A DNA stretch of 45,995 bases from Clostridiales bacterium (GCA_021129775.1 JAJOKP010000115.1:1-45995), one strand, 5' to 3'. Positions 16,755 through 27,348 are shown, numbered from the stretch's first letter. The notes: generated by a model from the letters alone, not told the origin. Translations and numbers: made by a program.

Positions 16755-18590
16755 GTGCAGAAAGTGGAAATAGATGAGTTGTTATTTAAAGTAGAGAAAC
16801 CCGGTCAGTACTTAGGAAACGAAATTAACAGCAGCCATAAAACAGTTAACGAGAATACTATAAGGTATTGCGCCTGCTTTCCAGACGTTTATGAAATCGG
16901 AATGAGTCATTTAGGGACTCAGATTTTGTATAATTTAATAAATACAGTAGAAGATGTTTATTGTGAGAGAGTGTTCGCACCAGCTAACGACCTAGAAAAA
17001 TTAATGAGAGAAAAACAAGTGCCTCTCTTTGCGTTAGAAAGCCGAAACGCTCTAAGATATTTTGATTTTTTAGGGTTTACACTGCAGTACGAATTGAGCT
17101 ATACAAATATTTTGAATATGCTGAATTTGGCTAGAGTGCCTATATATAGTAAAGACAGAAGTGAAAGTGAGCCTTTAGTAATTGTAGGAGGACCGTGCGC
17201 ATATAATTGTGAGCCTATTGCAGATTTTGTGGATATTGTGATTTTAGGAGAAGCGGAAGAAGTAATAATTGAAGTTTTAGAAATATACAAGCAACAAAAA
17301 CAAATAGGATATAACAAGAAGAAGTTTTTAGAAAAAATTGTTTCCCTTCAAGGAGTATACATACCATCGTTTTATGAGGTAGATTATTTGAGTGACGGAA
17401 GAATAAACAAAGTTTATCCAGTTAATACCCATACTCCTAAAAGTGTTAAAAAGAGAATAATAAATGATTTAGAAAATGTTTTTTATCCTGAAAAACTGAT
17501 AGTTCCTTTTGTGAACATTGTGCATAATAGAGTGATGCTTGAGATTTTCAGAGGTTGTTCTAGAGGCTGCAGATTTTGTCAAGCAGGGATGATATATAGA
17601 CCAGTAAGAGAAAAGAGTGTCAATAAGCTATGCGAGTTAGCTGGGGAACTATTAGAGAGTACTGGATATGAAGAAATTTCTCTTTCTTCACTAAGTGCAA
17701 GTGATTACACATCACTACAAGAACTAGTTAGCAAATTGATTGAAACTCATGAAAAAGATAGAGTTGGAATATCACTACCATCATTACGGTTAGATAACCT
17801 AACCTTTGAAATAATTAAGGAAATACAAAAAGTGAGAAAGACGAGTCTTACATTTGCTCCAGAAGCGGGAAGTCAAAGATTAAGAGATGTAGTTAATAAA
17901 GGGCTAACAGAAGAAGATTTGCTTAATGCAGTAAGAAATGCTTTTGAACTTGGATGGAGTACAGTGAAATTGTATTTTATGATAGGATTACCTACAGAGG
18001 ATATGAAAGACATAGAAGAAATTAAAAACTTAGGATTTAAAGTAGTGGAAGAATACAACAAGGTTGATAAAGAAAAGCGTAGTAAAGGCCTAAGAGTAAC
18101 GGTTAGCGCATCTACATTTATCCCCAAACCATTTACTCCTTTTCAGTGGGAAGCACAAGACGACATGAGTAAAACCATAGAAAAACAACAATTTATGAAA
18201 GAAATTATCAATCATAGGAATATTACTTTCAATTATCATGATGTTAAAGCAAGCTTTCTAGAAGGAGTTTTTGCAAGAGGTGACAGAAGATTATCAAAAG
18301 TTATTGAGGTAGCCGTTAGAAACGGATGCAAATTTGACGGATGGAGAGATCACTTTGACTTTGAAAAATGGATGGATGCTTTTAATGAATGCGAAATAGA
18401 TCCGTTGTTTTATGCTAGGCAGAGATGCTATGATGAAAAGCTGCCTTGGGATCACATTGATGTAGGAATTACAAAGAAATTTTTAATATCTGAAAATGAA
18501 AAATCAAAAAAAGAAGAAATAACTCCTGACTGTAGAGAGTTGTGTAGTGCTTGTGGTATTAATGTGGACTACAAAGGAGGAGATTGCTAG
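16755..18590 (+). CDS. TIGR03960 family B12-binding radical SAM protein
   Basis: A 611-residue protein. The N-terminal 200 residues resemble a cobalamin-binding domain (YEIGMSHLGTQILYNLINTV; VGGPCAYNCEPIADFVDIVI). The radical SAM core has CX3CX2C with cysteines at 268, 272 and 275 (RGCSRGCRFCQAG), followed by LSSLSASDY and FAPEAGSQRLRDVVNKG. The C-terminus has a cysteine-rich CRELCSACGIN. TIGR03960 and TIGR03936 proteins occur together across Clostridia and Actinobacteria; the reaction is unknown and a tRNA or rRNA link is suspected from the nearby RNase. It starts at GTG 16755, 7 bases after GGAGG, and is an operon with the next two genes. Confidence 0.9.
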   Translation: MQKVEIDELLFKVEKPGQYLGNEINSSHKTVNENTIRYCACFPDVYEIGMSHLGTQILYNLINTVEDVYCERVFAPANDLEKLMREKQVPLFALESRNALRYFDFLGFTLQYELSYTNILNMLNLARVPIYSKDRSESEPLVIVGGPCAYNCEPIADFVDIVILGEAEEVIIEVLEIYKQQKQIGYNKKKFLEKIVSLQGVYIPSFYEVDYLSDGRINKVYPVNTHTPKSVKKRIINDLENVFYPEKLIVPFVNIVHNRVMLEIFRGCSRGCRFCQAGMIYRPVREKSVNKLCELAGELLESTGYEEISLSSLSASDYTSLQELVSKLIETHEKDRVGISLPSLRLDNLTFEIIKEIQKVRKTSLTFAPEAGSQRLRDVVNKGLTEEDLLNAVRNAFELGWSTVKLYFMIGLPTEDMKDIEEIKNLGFKVVEEYNKVDKEKRSKGLRVTVSASTFIPKPFTPFQWEAQDDMSKTIEKQQFMKEIINHRNITFNYHDVKASFLEGVFARGDRRLSKVIEVAVRNGCKFDGWRDHFDFEKWMDAFNECEIDPLFYARQRCYDEKLPWDHIDVGITKKFLISENEKSKKEEITPDCRELCSACGINVDYKGGDC

Positions 18591-19312
18591 TGTTAAGGAT
18601 TAGATGCAGATTTTCTAAAAAAGACGATATGATTTTTACCTCCCATCTTGACTTAGTAAAATTCTTTGGAAGAGCAATGAGAAGAGCCAATATACCTATA
18701 GCGTATAGCCAAGGGTTCAATCCGCATCCGATTATGTCGTTTGCAACTGCTTTAGGAATAGGAGTTGCTAGTAATGCTGAGTACTTAGATATTCAATTGG
18801 ATAAAGAAATAGAAGCAGATGCATTCACAAAGAGCCTTAATGATACTCTACCAAAAGGATTAAGCATATGGGCTTGTAAGTATATTGACAAATCAGAAAA
18901 GTCATTAATGAGCATTGTTAATAGATCTGTTTACGCAATAGAAATGAAGCTAAAGAATAAAACGACTCAAAAAAGCATTGAAAAAGAAGTGGAAAAATTT
19001 TTGGAGCAAGATAGTATAATTTATATAAAAGAAAGAAAGAAGAAAAACAAATGGAAAAGAAATAAAAAAAGCATTGAAATGAATATTAGGGAATTAATAT
19101 ATGGTATTGAAGTGATGTCTTTAATAGAGGGAAAAATAATCATGAAAATGAGTTTAGCAGCTGGAAGTGAAAACAATTTGAAACCAGAAGTTGTAATTAG
19201 CAAACTAAATGAAATGTCAGAAGTATCAGCTATTGAAGACAGTATTAGAGTTACTAGGCTCGATTTGCTAAAACGACAAGGAGAACAATATGTGCCTCTT
19301 ATGTCTATTTAG
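18590..19312 (+). CDS. TIGR03936/DUF2344 family protein
   Basis: A 240-residue protein beginning MLRIRCRFSKKDDMIFTSHL and continuing LVKFFGRAMRRANIPIAYSQ and GFNPHPIMSFATALGIG, the conserved N-terminal block of DUF2344. In many species this is fused to or adjacent to the TIGR03960 radical SAM protein, so it is probably its partner. GTG 18590 overlaps the previous TAG stop and lies 6 bases after GGAGGAG, so translation is coupled; TTG 18584 would abut that site. The lysine-rich stretch around residues 145-160 is poorly conserved. Function unknown. Confidence 0.88.
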   Translation: MLRIRCRFSKKDDMIFTSHLDLVKFFGRAMRRANIPIAYSQGFNPHPIMSFATALGIGVASNAEYLDIQLDKEIEADAFTKSLNDTLPKGLSIWACKYIDKSEKSLMSIVNRSVYAIEMKLKNKTTQKSIEKEVEKFLEQDSIIYIKERKKKNKWKRNKKSIEMNIRELIYGIEVMSLIEGKIIMKMSLAAGSENNLKPEVVISKLNEMSEVSAIEDSIRVTRLDLLKRQGEQYVPLMSI

Positions 19313-19341
19313 TTTGAGTGATATAGTTAGGAGTTGGTAGG

Positions 19342-20805
19342 ATGAATCAAATAATTGTCGATGTTGGCATTATAGAAACAAGGTTAGCCATACTTGAGAA
19401 TAAAGAGTTAGTAGAATTATATATTGAAAGAAAAGGTAGCAAGAGGATATTGGGGAATGTTTATTTGGGAAGAGTGGTAAACGTTCTTCCAGGAATGCAA
19501 GCCGCTTTTGTAGATATTGGGTTAGAAAAAAACTGCTTTTTATATGTAAAGGAAGTTATTAATAATAGAGGCCAAGATACAGATCTAGATATAGATAAAG
19601 AAAAATGCATAAGTGATATTATTAAGACAGGTCAAGAAATACTTGTGCAAATAATTAAAGAGGCTATTGAAGCGAAGGGCGCTAGAGTAACTACTAATAT
19701 TACTTTGCCAGGCAGATATTTAGTTCTTGCTCCGTTTAATAAGGGTATTGGCATATCAAGAAAGATAGACAATGAAAATGAAAGAGAAAGACTGAAAATA
19801 GAAATTGAAGAGTTGAAACCAAAAAACATGGGAGTTATTGTGAGGACCTTGGCAAAGGGCAGATGCATAGAAGATTTTGCAGACGATATTAAGTTTCTGC
19901 TTAGGCTATGGCAAAAAATCGAGAAAAAGAAAAAAACGGAATATGCTCCCCAACTGATATACAAAGACTTTGATTTAGTTAGCAAAACGATAAGAGATAT
20001 TTTTAATAAGGAAATGCAGGAATTTGTAATCAACGACTATGATACCTTTAGCTTAGGCAAAGATTTAGTAGAAATTATTTCTCCACATTTAAACGAACGT
20101 ATTTTTCATTATATAGATGAAACTGATATTTTTGAAAAGTATGATATTGAGGCGCAAATAGCAGGAAGTCTAAATAGAAAAATTTGGTTAGATATTGGAG
20201 GCTACATTGTAATAGACTCAACCGAAGCTCTAACGGTAGTTGACGTAAATACAGGAAAATATGTTGGCAATACAAATTTGGAAGATACGGTTTATAAAAT
20301 AAATATTGAGGCTGCAACTGAAATTGCAAAACAACTAAGACTAAGAGATATAGGCGGAGTAATAATCGTAGACTTTATTGATATGAGCACTAGAAAGCAT
20401 AAATTTGAAGTGATAAAAGCATTAAATAGTGAATTGAGAAAAGACCGAACTAAGACTAAGGTTGTTGGGATGACAAGATTAGGATTAGTTGAAATTACGA
20501 GAAAGAAAACAAGGAAAAAACTAGAAGCAACACTAAAGAAAAAATGCACATGCTGTAATGGTTCTGGAGGAGTATATTCTGAGCAGTTCTTTTTAAACAA
20601 AATTGAAAAGGGAATAAAAAAAATAAGTAAGCATACTAGCTGTAAAGCTGTAAAAATCCAAATGAACCCGAACGCTGCGGACAGCCTCGAGGAAGAACTT
20701 CAGCTGATTGAAGAGCTTGAAAGCAAAACAAATATCAAAATTTGCCTAATTAAAAATGATGACTTGCATTATAATGAATTAAAGATAGTCAGAATTGTCA
20801 ATTGA
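19342..20805 (+). CDS. rng: Ribonuclease G (RNase E/G family)
   Basis: A 487-residue endoribonuclease. It has an N-terminal RNase H-like part, an S1 domain (about 37-125: LGNVYLGRVVNVLPGMQAAF...), a 5' sensor region and the DNase I-like catalytic part, with VVDVNTGKYVGNTNLEDTV and GGVIIVDFIDM carrying the Mg-binding aspartates. The zinc-link motif KKCTCCNGSG follows, then a short C-terminal domain. There is no long degradosome scaffold, which favours RNase G over RNase E. It is the third gene of its operon. In relatives rplU usually follows; here an 8-kb surface-protein locus intervenes. Confidence 0.93.
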   Translation: MNQIIVDVGIIETRLAILENKELVELYIERKGSKRILGNVYLGRVVNVLPGMQAAFVDIGLEKNCFLYVKEVINNRGQDTDLDIDKEKCISDIIKTGQEILVQIIKEAIEAKGARVTTNITLPGRYLVLAPFNKGIGISRKIDNENERERLKIEIEELKPKNMGVIVRTLAKGRCIEDFADDIKFLLRLWQKIEKKKKTEYAPQLIYKDFDLVSKTIRDIFNKEMQEFVINDYDTFSLGKDLVEIISPHLNERIFHYIDETDIFEKYDIEAQIAGSLNRKIWLDIGGYIVIDSTEALTVVDVNTGKYVGNTNLEDTVYKINIEAATEIAKQLRLRDIGGVIIVDFIDMSTRKHKFEVIKALNSELRKDRTKTKVVGMTRLGLVEITRKKTRKKLEATLKKKCTCCNGSGGVYSEQFFLNKIEKGIKKISKHTSCKAVKIQMNPNAADSLEEELQLIEELESKTNIKICLIKNDDLHYNELKIVRIVN

Positions 20806-20905
20806 GTGCTGTAAGCTTTGATGAACAATGAATATAGGTGTTGCCTAAACATTCTGAATAGTTAAAACAATAACGATCATTTTTACAGGAGAATTGGAAT
20901 TTATG

Positions 20906-20921
20906 TAGAATAGATATTCTA
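20906..20921. promoter_or_regulatory. Short dyad upstream of the surface-protein gene
   Basis: TAGAATA and TATTCTA flank a GA centre, forming a 16-base dyad about 85 bases before the start at 21004. It could be an operator. The gap 20806-21003 shows no clear terminator for rng; a TATAAA at 20948-20953 might be a -10 box but has no good -35. Confidence 0.25.
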
Positions 20922-21003
20922 ATACTTTTTTGTGTGCGGAAAAACAGTATAAATAGAGTTCTTTTTAAGAGGAAGTTTTAAAAACAGAATGGAGGTTGAA
21001 GAA

Positions 21004-21624
21004 ATGACGAACTACAAACGTTTCATATCAATATTATTAGTCATGTCAATGACAATAACGTTATCACTGTCAGGATTACTGTCGTTTAAAGGAATAGCGC
21101 GTGAGGTCTATGCAACACCGAATCCGACTGTATCAACACTAACTAATAGCTCTACAGTTGTTGACTTAGAGGAGTTAAGAAGTAAAGTTACAGATGATAC
21201 GGACACGGATAATGATGAGTTAAGCGATCAAGTTGAAAAAATAATTGGAACTAATCCTAATGATAGTGATAGTGACGGAGATGGGTTAAATGACTTGTTT
21301 GAACTTAAAAACAACCTAGACCCATTAAAAGAAGACACTAATAGTGATGGTTTATCAGATTTGCACGAAATTACAAGGGGAGATACAAATACGCAATTAA
21401 CACCAGAGCTAGTTCTTAGAGACACTGATAGTGACGGGATAAGCGATGTTTTTGATGACGATAACGATAATGACGGAATAAAAGATTTTCTTGACGTGTC
21501 ACCTTTTTCTAAAATTGATGCAGAGGAAAATCAAAACATTATAGTTATTACCTCTGGTAAGGCAACATATGTAGAGATTCAAATTCAACCTGCTGATTTA
21601 GAAAATTTGTACAAAAACAATTAA
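21004..21624 (+). CDS. Giant secreted surface protein, fragment 1 (signal peptide and calcium-type repeats)
   Basis: The first 206 codons of an interrupted gene spanning 21004-28867. A Sec signal peptide (about residues 5-38, FISILLVMSMTITLSLSGLL, likely cut after AREVYA) is followed by acidic thrombospondin type 3-like repeats such as DTDNDELSDQVEK, DSDSDGDGLNDLFE and DTDSDGISDVFDDDNDND, which bind calcium in characterised proteins. ATG 21004 has GGAGG 8 bases upstream. The frame ends at TAA 21622-21624 and then simply continues in the same frame into the next fragment, so this stop is a point nonsense change. Alone it would make a small secreted calcium-binding peptide. Confidence 0.75.
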   Translation: MTNYKRFISILLVMSMTITLSLSGLLSFKGIAREVYATPNPTVSTLTNSSTVVDLEELRSKVTDDTDTDNDELSDQVEKIIGTNPNDSDSDGDGLNDLFELKNNLDPLKEDTNSDGLSDLHEITRGDTNTQLTPELVLRDTDSDGISDVFDDDNDNDGIKDFLDVSPFSKIDAEENQNIIVITSGKATYVEIQIQPADLENLYKNN

Positions 21625-21627
21625 ATT

Positions 21628-22728
21628 ATGACTTGGCCAGTAGATAATTACGGGCAAATAAGAAATTTTGATGGTTCAGAAGGGGATATGAATGTTACAC
21701 TAATGTTAGAAGTTGTGATGGGGAAATATCCAAGTGAGCAAATAATGAGAGAACACGGATATGTGTTTACAGGAACAAGCATGCTAGTACCACTGCAAAC
21801 AATTGAGCAAGAAGGTAGCAAAGCAGGCATGATTGCTACCATATATATACCAGCAAACACTGGTGTATCAATAGGAAATGGGAAGTATGAAGTAGAAATG
21901 GATTTGAAACTTCAATGGGCTCTTATTGCATGGAATGATAATATTAGTAAGGACTGGGACACTGAAGCACCAGTTAAATATGGTGCTAAGAGCGTAAGAA
22001 TAATAGGAATCGATACAGATGACATGACAGAGTACATAGGTTCTTCAATAGGCCAACTAAATAATAATAACATTCCCGACTTAGCGGTTTTCTACTTGAA
22101 TTCATTTTATAGTAAATGGGATGGACGATTGATTTCAAATGTTTATCGAAATATTTATTATGACTTAGTCTATGACGAAGACGAAAACATATTTGAAGCT
22201 GAGAGTGTAAAAATAAAAGACGTATTATATGGGACATCATATGCAACGCCAGGATATGTGAATAAAGACGATGATGAGCGAATTTTAAATTCAAGATTTA
22301 GCATTAACTACGACGATGCTACTTGGGGCGGTAGAAGAATGGTGCTGAATTTCGCCTATTATACTGGAGACACTGAACTTGAAATTGAAGTAAGATTTGG
22401 TCCATATAGAAATAGTATTATTGAAAAGAGAGGCAACATTGAAGATGGAAATATCACTGTAGTGAATCATGAATTTTTTGATGTTACGTCAAGAAGAGGA
22501 GATAGAGATGTAACTCTTAGCAATATACGTGATAAAGCATACAAATACGATGCAGAAAATGATATTGTATGGTTTTTGTACGAAATATACAATAACAACA
22601 CAGGGAAAAATGAGCTTGTATTGAAGAAAAACTTTAAATCGGGTAGTAACTACGCCACGCAAAAAAGGCTATTATTTGACGATTTACCTGCTGATGCAAA
22701 GACTGAGTCAGATCGTAGCAGATTTTGA
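21628..22728 (+). CDS. Giant secreted surface protein, fragment 2
   Basis: A 366-codon continuation in the same frame as fragment 1. ATG 21628 comes 3 bases after the TAA with no ribosome site, so translation could occur only by reinitiation or readthrough. The sequence is beta-rich with many aromatic and Asp/Asn residues (SIGNGKYEVEMDLKLQWALI, KLDEDENIFEAES-like stretches) and has no signal or membrane helix. I recognise no named domain. It ends at TGA 22726-22728; the reading frame again continues unbroken into fragment 3. Confidence 0.6.
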   Translation: MTWPVDNYGQIRNFDGSEGDMNVTLMLEVVMGKYPSEQIMREHGYVFTGTSMLVPLQTIEQEGSKAGMIATIYIPANTGVSIGNGKYEVEMDLKLQWALIAWNDNISKDWDTEAPVKYGAKSVRIIGIDTDDMTEYIGSSIGQLNNNNIPDLAVFYLNSFYSKWDGRLISNVYRNIYYDLVYDEDENIFEAESVKIKDVLYGTSYATPGYVNKDDDERILNSRFSINYDDATWGGRRMVLNFAYYTGDTELEIEVRFGPYRNSIIEKRGNIEDGNITVVNHEFFDVTSRRGDRDVTLSNIRDKAYKYDAENDIVWFLYEIYNNNTGKNELVLKKNFKSGSNYATQKRLLFDDLPADAKTESDRSRF

Positions 22729-22755
22729 GATTTAGCGAGAGCTTTATCAATAGAT

Positions 22756-25700
22756 GTGTACGACGTTAATGGAGATGACAAAGAAGATTTGATGTTTACA
22801 GATAGATCAGGGAAAATGCATATCATCTCAGATTGCAACTCATCAGGATGGGAAAATAGAGTGCACAATATACCGTTGAAGCTTGGGACGAATAAAGTAC
22901 ATGGACAACATACGCAATTTTTTGACTTTAACAATGATGAAAGAATGGATATGATAAGTGTGAAAGCACTAAGATCACGGGATAGAAATACGACAGACTT
23001 AACCTTTAGAGTCGCAGTGAAAGAGGGGATAAGTAAAGGGAGCGCATTTATTTCAAAAGATTATGAAGCTTTTAAAATAACTGGAATACAAGTAGAAGAG
23101 AAAAATGGAATAAAGACTGCAATAGTTCACGGAGAAGATACAGAAATATTGCTAAATATGGCTTCGGTATTTCAACATTTGTTTATGAATAGCAGCGAGT
23201 CAATAAGTCAAGAAATCTCTCAGTATAGAGATAATGCTATGGAAAATCCAAACGATATTTCTATAATTGAAGGTGGATATGAGCATTTCTATACGGCGAT
23301 GCTTGATATAGGAAGACGTTTATATGAAGATGTAGGCAGTTTGTATCAAGAAGTAAAACCAGTTTTATTGCTCTTTTATGAAGAAAGCAAGTACGTAAAT
23401 CTTGATGATTTTGAAGGTGTCCATTTTACAGGCAAAGGAGTTAGTCTTGATGTTTCTTCTAGAGATATAGTGAGCAAGAAACAAATGACTATGCAGTGGA
23501 TTTCAGGTGCTCACACATTAGGACAACATGAAATAAATGAAATGGTAGAGAATAATCCTAATGGGGGATTTGATTTTAATGAGAATAAATTTGAGGTTAA
23601 AGAACAATTAGCATTTTGGAATCTTGGGCTAGCTAGTATCATCGGAATTGGCAACACATTTCCAGAAAAGGTAAATGACTATATTCGAGTCACTGCTTAC
23701 GAATGGGCGCAACGCCCTGATTCAGCCTTTGGAGCAACTAAGATACTACTAGGGATAAAAGCTCCAATCCAAACGATTGGGAATGTTGGGTGGAAATATG
23801 AAGTCAAACTTGCAAGATATAACAAATACTCAAAAGCTTCTAAAGGAGCTGCGAGACTTGGCGGAGTTGCGGCAGTGGCTATGGGTGTTCATTCGGGCAT
23901 TTTGTATGGACAAGAGATGGCTAAAGTTGGAGGAACTACTTTTGGTGTAGTTACAGGAGTGACTTACGGTGTGCTTATCGCAGCAAGTGGTTTTCTATAT
24001 GGTACTTTAGCGGCTGATGGACCAGTTGGTTGGGTGCTGTTAGCATTTTTAGTGGTAGACACTGTAATCGCTTTTTTTGTAGATGATTATGACGGAGTTG
24101 TATCGAAGATAACTATGGGTATAATGTCAGTTTTTTATGACGCTAAGCAATATCCTGGGACAATTATAAGGACTTTTAGACAAACAAGTGATAAAGGCAA
24201 AAACAAACAGATACTTAAAAACATAGACTATGGCATTACAGTAGGCTCTGAAATTAGAACTTTAAGTGAGTTTATGACACGTGTAAGAGCAGCGACAAAA
24301 AGCACTCCAGCTAATAAGAAATCAAAGCTAGAAGATAGTTTTGCGAATTTTCACCTTTGGAATAAAAGTAATACAATTACGGTAGACAACGATATGGAAA
24401 TGACGCATGAAAACGTATACAAATACAGAGGCTATTGGAATCATAATAGAATATTCGAATTCGACAACAGACTTTCATTTGGCAAAGCAGGAATGAATTT
24501 GAGAGTAGATCATAAATCGAGACTATATTATAAATTAATTGAAAAAGTGACGAAAACTAGGTATGGAGTATATACTTTTTATGAATATGATTGGGATCGA
24601 GGAAATATTAGGTCATTAAACAGTTCGTTTTATGACGTAATCCCTAATGAATTATCGCATTTTTGGCTAGCATTTAGTTTTCTAGTAGATGAGCAGAGAG
24701 TTCCTTTAGTAAAAAACAATGAAATTCTCAAAGTAGATCCAGATGGAGATGGACTCTTTACACATGGTAGTGTTGAAATTGATAACGAAGGAAATGTGGT
24801 TAATTCTGATCCTTTTAAGCGAGATACAGATTACGATGGTATATCGGATAGTCGAGAACACGTAATTGAAACAAATTTAAGAAGTGCAGACACAGACGGA
24901 GATGGACTTACTGATTTAGAAGAATTAATATATGAGACAGATCCTTTGAAAGTTGATACTGATGGTGACGGGGTGTCTGATTATGTAGAACTAAACACAG
25001 CAGTTAATATAGTAATAAACGTAGATGGAAATCAAATTAGTGCTTTGGCATATTCAAGTCCGGTAGATGCAGATACTGACAGTGATTTTGTCTCAGATAA
25101 TATTGAGAGAGATCAAGGTACTAACCCAGCATCTAAATTTACTCATGGGCAAGAACTATTTGATGGTAATCAATTTGCACCAAGTTTCAAAAAAGAATTT
25201 GAAGACATACCCAATGCTGAGGACGGAGTAGAAATTGTTTTAAACCTTTATGATTATATTGAAGATAAAGATGGAGATGATTTGGTATTTAAAGCTAGCA
25301 TTGGCGAAATTGATGTAAGCGGAAACTGGACTTACACGTTTGACACGATAAACGACGGAAAAGTCATCGAAGTAAAAATTGAAGCAACTGACTTAAAAGT
25401 AGGAGAGTTAGTTACAAGTTTTAAAGTATTCGATACAGAGTTACCATTTGTAACAAATGTGATTGCAAGAACTCCTTTAGGGGAAATCGAAGCAGAAACA
25501 ACAGGTGATTTCGAGGCAAAACTTAGTACAAATCCAATTTTCACTTTAACTTTTAGCGAAAATATAACGCTTGTCGATTCTGGCTATGACGAATCGATAC
25601 CTGTTACAATAGAGCCAATTGATAGAATAGAACTTGATGTTGATTTACTAGGGGAGCCAATATGTGCGGACGCAGTAGTTACACAGATATCAGCAAATGC

Positions 25701-27348
25701 AATTACGGTTGAAAGAGTAGATGGAATTGTTGAAAACGGAATTGAGTATAAGTTGAGTATACCTATGAATATGATAAAAGATAGTAGTGGTAACGTGCTA
25801 GAAGGAAATCATGAAATACTATTTACTTCTATTGATACGATAAAGCCAAAACTTGTGCTTGTATCGCCGCATGTTAATTTAACCGAACAATTGATCGTTG
25901 AATTTAACGAAGATATTGACATTATAGAACATAAAATACATGTTATGGAACTAGCAAGTGCAAAACAAAAAATTCTGACTTCTGATGTTTATGGAAAAAG
26001 AGGTTTGCAAGTCGCTGTCGTAGGGAATTTATTGCATAGTGAGCAGAGTTACAGATTTAGAAATAAACTACCGATGAATGTTGTTGACAAGAGTGGAAAT
26101 AGATTTGATATTAACGTAGATGATTGGGAATCGCGTTTTAGAATTTTCACGACAGGCGAGGTCGCTGGACCAAGAATCCAAGCAATGGAAGGCAACTTGT
26201 TTTCTATTGATGTCTACGCTTTAAGTGTGTTGGATGGAGAAATTAGAATTCCATTTAATAAACCAATATTCAAAGGCGAGCGATTCGAAAATATTATTTT
26301 GTCATATGATAGAGGGATCGCTTTTTGGGGAAATGCTAGGGATTCAAAGCTGCGTCATCTAATAAAAGCAGGAGCTTTACCTATGTCAATCCGAATAGAA
26401 GAGAACTTCTTAGTAGTAACACCGACACATTTTGACCCAAGCATATCATATGCTCTATATATTCCAGAAAAGGCCTTGGTGGATAGTCTTGGCACTTATA
26501 TAAAAGAAGAATGGGAAGGGTTAAGGATTCGTGGCCAATGGACAGAAGATGAACGCTACATGAAAGTTGTTGCCGTTAAACAAACCACTACGCCTCCAGA
26601 AGTAAAACATATTGTAACTTTAAGAGACGCAAGTCCTCTAGGAAGTATTGAAGCTCTGTTAGGGGCATTCAATGAGCAGACAACAGTGGAAGCAAGCAAA
26701 ATGTTGGTTGCGATTTTTGCCGAAGATGTCATTGTTAATCCACCTAATTACTTAAATACGATTAGTGTTTGGGAGTTAGATGAAAATGGGGTAGAGGTAG
26801 CGCAAGTTTCAATTGATGACGTTTTTCTGCCTTCGCAAGCAGCAGGAGTCGCTAGTTTGGCTATGTTAATTATGTTGGATAGCGTGCTTGAAATGGGACT
26901 TAGCTATAAACTAAAGATTCTGGCAGGACTTATTAAAAATGCAACAGCAATACATGAAATACCAGGAATGCCGACAATACCAGGAATGCCACCAGTGCCT
27001 GGAACACCACCAGTCCCTGGAACACCATCAGTGCCTGGAACACCACCAGTGCCTGGAACGTCAGAGCAACCTAGGAGACCAAAGGCGCTTGCAACACTAG
27101 CGATGCTTGGGTCACCAGTTGTGTTTGGAGTACCACCAGTACCACCAACACCACCAGTGCCGACAGTGCCCCCAGTACCAACAATACCAACAATGCCAGC
27201 AATCCCTACGGGTTTGTATTCGCCAAATGAAGCGCAAGAAATAATTTTTACAGTTAACAGTGAAAGAGCGTCTATGACTGGTGGTACAGATTTAGACGAA
27301 TTATCGTTTGAAGGGGTGAAAAGAGTTGGGGGAGCAAATATTCCTTGA
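22756..27348 (+). CDS. Giant secreted surface protein, fragment 3 (repeat, Ig-like and proline-rich regions)
   Basis: A 1,530-codon open frame, in frame with fragments 1 and 2; the first in-frame start is GTG 22756 without a ribosome site. It begins with FG-GAP-like units (VNGDDKEDLMFTDRSGKMHI; FDFNNDERMDM). Residues 365-442 hold two or three hydrophobic segments rich in Gly and Ala. Thrombospondin type 3-like repeats follow at 660-795 (DPDGDGLFT, DTDGDGLTDLEELIYETDP). Next come Ig-like or SbsA-like segments at 800-1390 (IKPKLVLVSPHVNLTEQLIV) and a proline-rich PPVPGT repeat tract near 1400-1486. The frame breaks near the G5 run at 27328-27332 and fragment 4 continues in another frame. Confidence 0.7.
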   Translation: MYDVNGDDKEDLMFTDRSGKMHIISDCNSSGWENRVHNIPLKLGTNKVHGQHTQFFDFNNDERMDMISVKALRSRDRNTTDLTFRVAVKEGISKGSAFISKDYEAFKITGIQVEEKNGIKTAIVHGEDTEILLNMASVFQHLFMNSSESISQEISQYRDNAMENPNDISIIEGGYEHFYTAMLDIGRRLYEDVGSLYQEVKPVLLLFYEESKYVNLDDFEGVHFTGKGVSLDVSSRDIVSKKQMTMQWISGAHTLGQHEINEMVENNPNGGFDFNENKFEVKEQLAFWNLGLASIIGIGNTFPEKVNDYIRVTAYEWAQRPDSAFGATKILLGIKAPIQTIGNVGWKYEVKLARYNKYSKASKGAARLGGVAAVAMGVHSGILYGQEMAKVGGTTFGVVTGVTYGVLIAASGFLYGTLAADGPVGWVLLAFLVVDTVIAFFVDDYDGVVSKITMGIMSVFYDAKQYPGTIIRTFRQTSDKGKNKQILKNIDYGITVGSEIRTLSEFMTRVRAATKSTPANKKSKLEDSFANFHLWNKSNTITVDNDMEMTHENVYKYRGYWNHNRIFEFDNRLSFGKAGMNLRVDHKSRLYYKLIEKVTKTRYGVYTFYEYDWDRGNIRSLNSSFYDVIPNELSHFWLAFSFLVDEQRVPLVKNNEILKVDPDGDGLFTHGSVEIDNEGNVVNSDPFKRDTDYDGISDSREHVIETNLRSADTDGDGLTDLEELIYETDPLKVDTDGDGVSDYVELNTAVNIVINVDGNQISALAYSSPVDADTDSDFVSDNIERDQGTNPASKFTHGQELFDGNQFAPSFKKEFEDIPNAEDGVEIVLNLYDYIEDKDGDDLVFKASIGEIDVSGNWTYTFDTINDGKVIEVKIEATDLKVGELVTSFKVFDTELPFVTNVIARTPLGEIEAETTGDFEAKLSTNPIFTLTFSENITLVDSGYDESIPVTIEPIDRIELDVDLLGEPICADAVVTQISANAITVERVDGIVENGIEYKLSIPMNMIKDSSGNVLEGNHEILFTSIDTIKPKLVLVSPHVNLTEQLIVEFNEDIDIIEHKIHVMELASAKQKILTSDVYGKRGLQVAVVGNLLHSEQSYRFRNKLPMNVVDKSGNRFDINVDDWESRFRIFTTGEVAGPRIQAMEGNLFSIDVYALSVLDGEIRIPFNKPIFKGERFENIILSYDRGIAFWGNARDSKLRHLIKAGALPMSIRIEENFLVVTPTHFDPSISYALYIPEKALVDSLGTYIKEEWEGLRIRGQWTEDERYMKVVAVKQTTTPPEVKHIVTLRDASPLGSIEALLGAFNEQTTVEASKMLVAIFAEDVIVNPPNYLNTISVWELDENGVEVAQVSIDDVFLPSQAAGVASLAMLIMLDSVLEMGLSYKLKILAGLIKNATAIHEIPGMPTIPGMPPVPGTPPVPGTPSVPGTPPVPGTSEQPRRPKALATLAMLGSPVVFGVPPVPPTPPVPTVPPVPTIPTMPAIPTGLYSPNEAQEIIFTVNSERASMTGGTDLDELSFEGVKRVGGANIP
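26961..27060 (+). repeat. 18-bp tandem repeats encoding PPVPGT
   Basis: Units of CCACCAGTGCCTGGAACA type repeat about four to five times with small changes and encode (P/S)PVPGT hexapeptides, preceded by two PGMPTI/PGMPPV units. A looser proline-rich part (PPVPPTPPVPTVPPVP) follows at about 27130-27205. It probably forms an extended stalk in the surface protein and is prone to copy-number change. Confidence 0.8.
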